Assembly (NCBI GenBank): GCA_905221605.1 | Contig: CAJNDS010001002.1 | Coordinates: 806,228 to 863,727, forward strand | Source: Symbiodinium natans | Lineage: Eukaryota > Sar > Dinophyceae > Suessiales > Symbiodiniaceae | Length of the DNA stretch: 57,500 nt | Direction of reading: 5' to 3' | Shown here: positions 55,001-57,500 of the stretch, piece by piece | Numbering within the stretch: position 1 is the first letter of the stretch | Layout of the letters: the number at the start of each line of letters is the position of its first letter | Translations under genes and position numbers: made by a program | Notes under the pieces: model-generated | Told to the model about the DNA's origin: nothing | What the model saw: only the letters and a program-made list of their open reading frames with translations | Database searches by the model: none

Positions 55001-55072
55001 CGGAAATGGCTCGGGGACTCGGACATGTTGGGGAGTTTTCCGCGGCTTTTGGGACTTCGGTTTACGGTTTAG
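43062..55072 (+). CDS. Membrane fatty-acid-desaturase-like protein, 15 exons assembled
   Basis: Exons: 43062-43118 and 43903-43932 (joined KLHHVIMHHIENN, histidine box 1), 44527-44585 (TSTEPFQRDSWADFF), 44940-45002 (YWVRFLFGVWIELPLYSV), 46474-46521, 47673-47706, 48002-48043 (ATFYVFMLTYAVVR), 48559-48621 (GNWSQHIFINP, box 2), 49608-49646 (FGLTYNCL), 50150-50209 (TFNDGYHAVHHINA, box 3), 52523-52570 (RLHWSEIPEYFVSNK), 52861-52914, 53730-53758, 54190-54232 and 54962-55072 (PTVEEVEAKLRKWLGD, open to TAG 55070-55072). The order of boxes and membrane parts fits the FA_desaturase superfamily, in which the histidines bind two irons and the enzyme sits in a membrane, usually the ER. All 14 junctions keep phase. 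Donors are GT, GC and GA; every acceptor is AG|G. The last exon may be spliced further. The substrate and regiospecificity are unknown. Confidence 0.88.
44667..44760. mobile_element. Inverted-repeat element, family J copy 2
   Basis: GTAGGTAGGCCCTTGTGATA and TTTTCCCTTATTGGCTCTAA match 1608-1760. Located in the desaturase intron 44586-44939. Confidence 0.55.
47082..47192. mobile_element. Inverted-repeat element, family F copy 2
   Basis: AGTACTATTTGCTTAAGAACC on the left and GGTTCTTAAGCAATGAGTAG on the right, with CAAAAAAACACAAA/TTTGTGTTTTTGG inside. Confidence 0.88.
48885..48953. repeat. TTTAGGG array
   Basis: Ten units in the desaturase intron after box 2. Confidence 0.95.
49183..49280. mobile_element. 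Inverted-repeat element, family L
   Basis: CCCTTTTGACTTAGTAAGT on the left, ACTTACTGTTTCAAAAGAG on the right. Relatives at 52633-52720 (left half clear) and 55713-55805. Confidence 0.75.
49692..49786 (+). other. Exon-like island inside a desaturase intron
   Basis: Between GTGCCAG|G and CCACAG|GTGAAC an open frame reads EKNADSAATMCRACATSS. The desaturase exons on either side already join in frame without it (TYNCL to the NDGYH exon), so it is a decoy, an alternative exon or something else. Confidence 0.4.
51530..51585. repeat. TA microsatellite
   Basis: (TA)n with a short TTTATTTATTT end. Confidence 0.95.
51600..51976. repeat. Minisatellite, 21 bp unit
   Basis: About 18 units of CGTGGCTAAGGGTCATTTCTT with small deletions. 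Since 21 is divisible by three it produces an artificial repeat peptide frame. Confidence 0.95.
51977..52047. repeat. Poly-C run of about 71 bases
   Basis: Pure C directly abutting the minisatellite. The true length is uncertain. Confidence 0.85.
52225..52499. repeat. CCCTAAA array, about 39 units
   Basis: The longest heptamer array in the window, with rare slips (CCCTAACCCTACA). It ends 23 bases upstream of the desaturase exon at 52523; TTTAGGG units follow that exon. Confidence 0.97.
53398..53513. repeat. CCCTAGA then CCCTAAA array
   Basis: Four to five CCCTAGA units lead into about 14 CCCTAAA units. Confidence 0.95.
53995..54050. repeat. AT microsatellite
   Basis: (TA)n and (GTATA)n tracts in the intron 53759-54189. 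Confidence 0.9.
54246..54343. repeat. TTTAGGG array, about 14 units
   Basis: It begins 13 bases after the GA donor at 54233; CCCTAAA units end just before the acceptor at 54961, so this intron carries the two orientations at its two ends. Confidence 0.95.
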
Positions 55073-55222
55073 GGATTTTAGGGTTTAGGGTTTAGGGTTT
55101 GGGGTTTAGGGTTTAGGGTTTAGGGTGCCCATGGAGAAACCTTAGGTCCTTTTTGTGGGCTTTTGGGGGGGTTTTTGGTGGGTGTAAGTAGCAATGAGTT
55201 GGGCTTAGCCCTAGACCCTAAA

Positions 55223-55374
55223 CTTAGGGTAGTTACATGGCCGCTTAATTTCATCCCTTTCCTTCTTTAAAGGGTTCTGAAGTGTGGGCCCTTGGGTTTT
55301 ATAGGGTATACAAAAGGTTTATAGGCGTTCACCAAGTAAAGGCCCATATTCAGGGATCATGCGACGACCCTAAG
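55223..55374. mobile_element. Inverted-repeat element, family B
   Basis: CTTAGGGTAGTTACATGGCC on the left and GATCATGCGACGACCCTAAG on the right. It lies 150 bases after the proposed desaturase stop. Confidence 0.8.
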
Positions 55375-55615
55375 ACCTGAACCCATTTGGGCTTAACAGC
55401 TTCGGGTTAAAGCCAAGGGCCACAATGCATAGGGCTTAGGGCTTAAAGTTTTTGTGGGCCGCTATAGAGGCTTCCCAAGCAACCCGTGTAAGGTTCAGGG
55501 TTTGGGGTTTAGGGTTTGGGGTTTAGGGTTTAGGGTTTAGGGTTTAGGGTTTAGGTTGTAGTGGTTAGGGACCCTAAACAGAGTGCAGGGTTTCAGTGCT
55601 TGGGGGCCCGAGCAG

Positions 55616-57500
55616 GCTAACGCCCATCCACCGCGATGCCGCTGCTGACAAGGCCCCAGAGCTTTCTCTTAAGGGTTTAGGGTTTAGGGTTTAGGGTTTA
55701 GGGCTTTTCTTGGAGGCTCTTTTGACTTAGTAAGTCTCCTTAGTATCCTCTTGAAGCCCTGCTATCATCGCCATAACCCACCTTACGAAACCTACTCACG
55801 CCTGTGAACCCCGCAGCCTGGGTCTTGCAAGGAGTTTGGGGTGTGGAAGGTTCTTAAAGCCTAGAGTATACATGAGGATTACTATACCACAACGCATATG
55901 CCCTCAGTCTTGGGTCTTATGGTCTTAAAGGGGGGACCATGGGCACTACATACCCTGAGCCCTAGACCCTAAACCCTTATTAGGTGGAAGACTACCCCTG
56001 TTAACCTGCTTAGACTTTCGCATGTGCATGGGGTTTAGGGTTTTGGGCGCGCCTGGCGTGAAACCCCTGAACCCTAAAAACCCTAAGCTTGAGGGCTCGA
56101 AGTTTGAGGGCCTTTGAGGCTGAAAGCCTAAAGCCGCAAGCCCGAAACCGCACGCCAGGCCAAGTGAGCGTCAGCGCTCCAAGGCATGCTTCGGGGTTGT
56201 CGGTGCTGGGGATTGGGATTTGGGGTTTGGGGTTTAGGGTTTAGGGTTTAGGGTTTAGGGTTTAGGGTTTAGGGTTTAGGGTTTAGCCCAAGGTCTTTGA
56301 ACCGTGGAAGGGGACTGTCGTTCAGGATGTGATGTGCAGGACTTGGGGTTTAGGGTGGTGTTAACTCAGGATTGCTTACAGTGGTGTCAAGACTCAGGGT
56401 GGGGGCCTTCTAGGGCATTTAAACCCCAAACCCTAAACCCTAAACCCAGTTCTTTCGGAGAGAGAGAGAGAGACAGGTTCAATTGCCGTGCTCCCGAAAC
56501 CCCAGACGTCAGCATCCTGTCATCCGGATTGACCTGCATTGTCTGGGTTGTATAGGTTTAGGGTTTAGGGTTCAGGGTTTAGGGTTTAGGGCTTAGGGAA
56601 ACTGATCTCTCTCGCTCTCTCCCTCCACCCTGCCCAATTTTGCTTCGGTTTTCCTTTACGTGCTTCAGCCAATTCACGTCTAAGGCCTTTCTTAAGTTGG
56701 CTGTTTCCCCTACCCCCCGCACCCTAAACCCACTAGCAGAAGGGCATCGGAATAAAGCGCGATGTGGGTTCAGAATTTTGGATTTCCAAGCTAAAGAGCT
56801 CCGAGCCGAAAGCCCAGGATACATAGGGTTCGTAAGTTTAGTCGCTAGCTTTGACAACCCCCTCCGCGACAAACCCCTCCCGTGAAGGAGATCTCTTCAG
56901 TTTTGAGACATGGGGCTTTCCGAAATTAGGGTTACCTTGTTGGGTTTATTATTTTCAGGGAATCCTATTATTTGGGGTGTAAATTCGGGGTCCCATATTT
57001 TCGTAAACCCCCACATCACGAACCTTGATCCCTACAACCCAGATTTGGGGTGTACGAGGGCATACAAGTGAATCCACCGTAAATTGAATCAAGATCTCCT
57101 CAAATCACATTATGCTCCCATTTGTACTGAATTGAGGTATTGGAGTCTCTCGGAACCACCCGAAAACAAGCCCCACAACTCCTGAACCTCACCTAACATT
57201 AAGCCCTTAACCTTAAAGCAGTCAACCCTACATTCAGCCCTTAACCTGAGACCCTACAAAGGAACACCCACCCTGGTTTAGGGTTTAGGGTTTGAGGTTT
57301 AGGGTTTAGGGTTTAGGGTTTAGGGTTTAGGGTTTAGGGCCCCCCTAAACCCCTGCACTGAACTCCCAGGACGCCCATGGAAGCTCACGCCGAGAGTTGG
57401 GGGGGCATGGGTCCTGGCCTAGCCTAGCCGGGTCGATGGGGGCAGCATTGTTTTTGCAGCTTAGGGTTTAGGGTTTAGGGTTTAGGGTTTAGGGTTTAGG
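55616..57500 (+). CDS. Coding islands of a further gene, cut by the window end
   Basis: Open islands: 55616-55672 (LTPIHRDAAADKAPELSL), 56296-56340 after CCCAAG|G (VFEPWKGTVVQDVM), 56818-56884 after GCCCAG|G (GYIGFVSLVASFDNPLRDK) and 57350-57410 after TCCCAG|G. Heptamer arrays at 56233-56285 and 57280-57340 separate them. No family was recognised. Part could be 3' exons of the desaturase gene. Confidence 0.3.
55713..55805. mobile_element. Inverted-repeat element, family L
   Basis: CTCTTTTGACTTAGTAAGTC on the left and ACGAAACCTACTCACG on the right; the internal part matches 49183-49280 only in outline. Confidence 0.5.
56919..57011. mobile_element. Inverted-repeat element, family K
   Basis: TTCCGAAATTAGGGTTACC on the left, CCATATTTTCGTAAACCCCC on the right, core AATCCTATTATTTGGGGTG shared with 7795-7894. 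Confidence 0.75.
57452..57500. repeat. TTTAGGG array at the window end
   Basis: Six or more units, continuing past the window. Because similar arrays occur throughout, this does not show a chromosome end. Confidence 0.95.

Overview
This is nuclear DNA of a eukaryote, most likely a dinoflagellate or close alveolate relative. The basis is: (1) plant/dinoflagellate-type telomere heptamers (TTTAGGG/CCCTAAA) fill most non-coding DNA; (2) genes are cut into many short GC-rich exons; (3) where a protein family fixes the exon edges, introns start with GT, GC or GA and end in AG followed by G, the relaxed splice signature reported for dinoflagellates; (4) every gene I could assemble lies on the + strand. 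No bacterial-type genes, tRNA or rRNA were seen. Most long open frames in this window are repeats or islands read in a wrong frame, so gene models below were built exon by exon from family motifs and reading-phase continuity.

Layout. About 872-9225: an alpha/beta serine hydrolase (BEM46/ABHD-like) with nucleophile elbow, Asp and His exons and a stop. About 11850-13960: a class I SAM-dependent methyltransferase. About 14541-17228: an unassigned group of coding islands ending in a stop. 18709-30812: a choline-transporter-like (SLC44/CTL) membrane protein; sixteen of its junctions keep phase from the first membrane segment to the stop. About 31495-41261: unassigned coding islands ending in a hydrophobic C-terminus. 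43062-55072 (5' exons possibly from about 41924): a membrane fatty-acid-desaturase-like di-iron protein with three histidine boxes. 55616-57500: islands of a further gene.

Between and inside the genes lie at least ten families of short terminal-inverted-repeat (MITE-like) elements, telomere-heptamer arrays, minisatellites, a 2.1 kb fold-back element and a satellite-carrying element. The most interesting result is that two CTL introns (30258-30376 and 30446-30785) are, almost to the base, copies of one inverted-repeat family whose 3' terminal repeat supplies the splice acceptor. Many introns are flanked by short direct repeats that start exactly at the donor and exactly after the acceptor (GTGCCT, GCCCGG, GAAG, GCGA, GACA, GTTG). 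This is what introner insertion would leave: the intron boundary is a target-site duplication and the donor dinucleotide comes from the exon. Introns also often carry TTTAGGG after the donor and CCCTAAA before the acceptor, so the transcript could pair across the intron.

The hydrolase, choline-type transporter and desaturase could all act on membrane lipids, but the gene order alone does not show a joint pathway.
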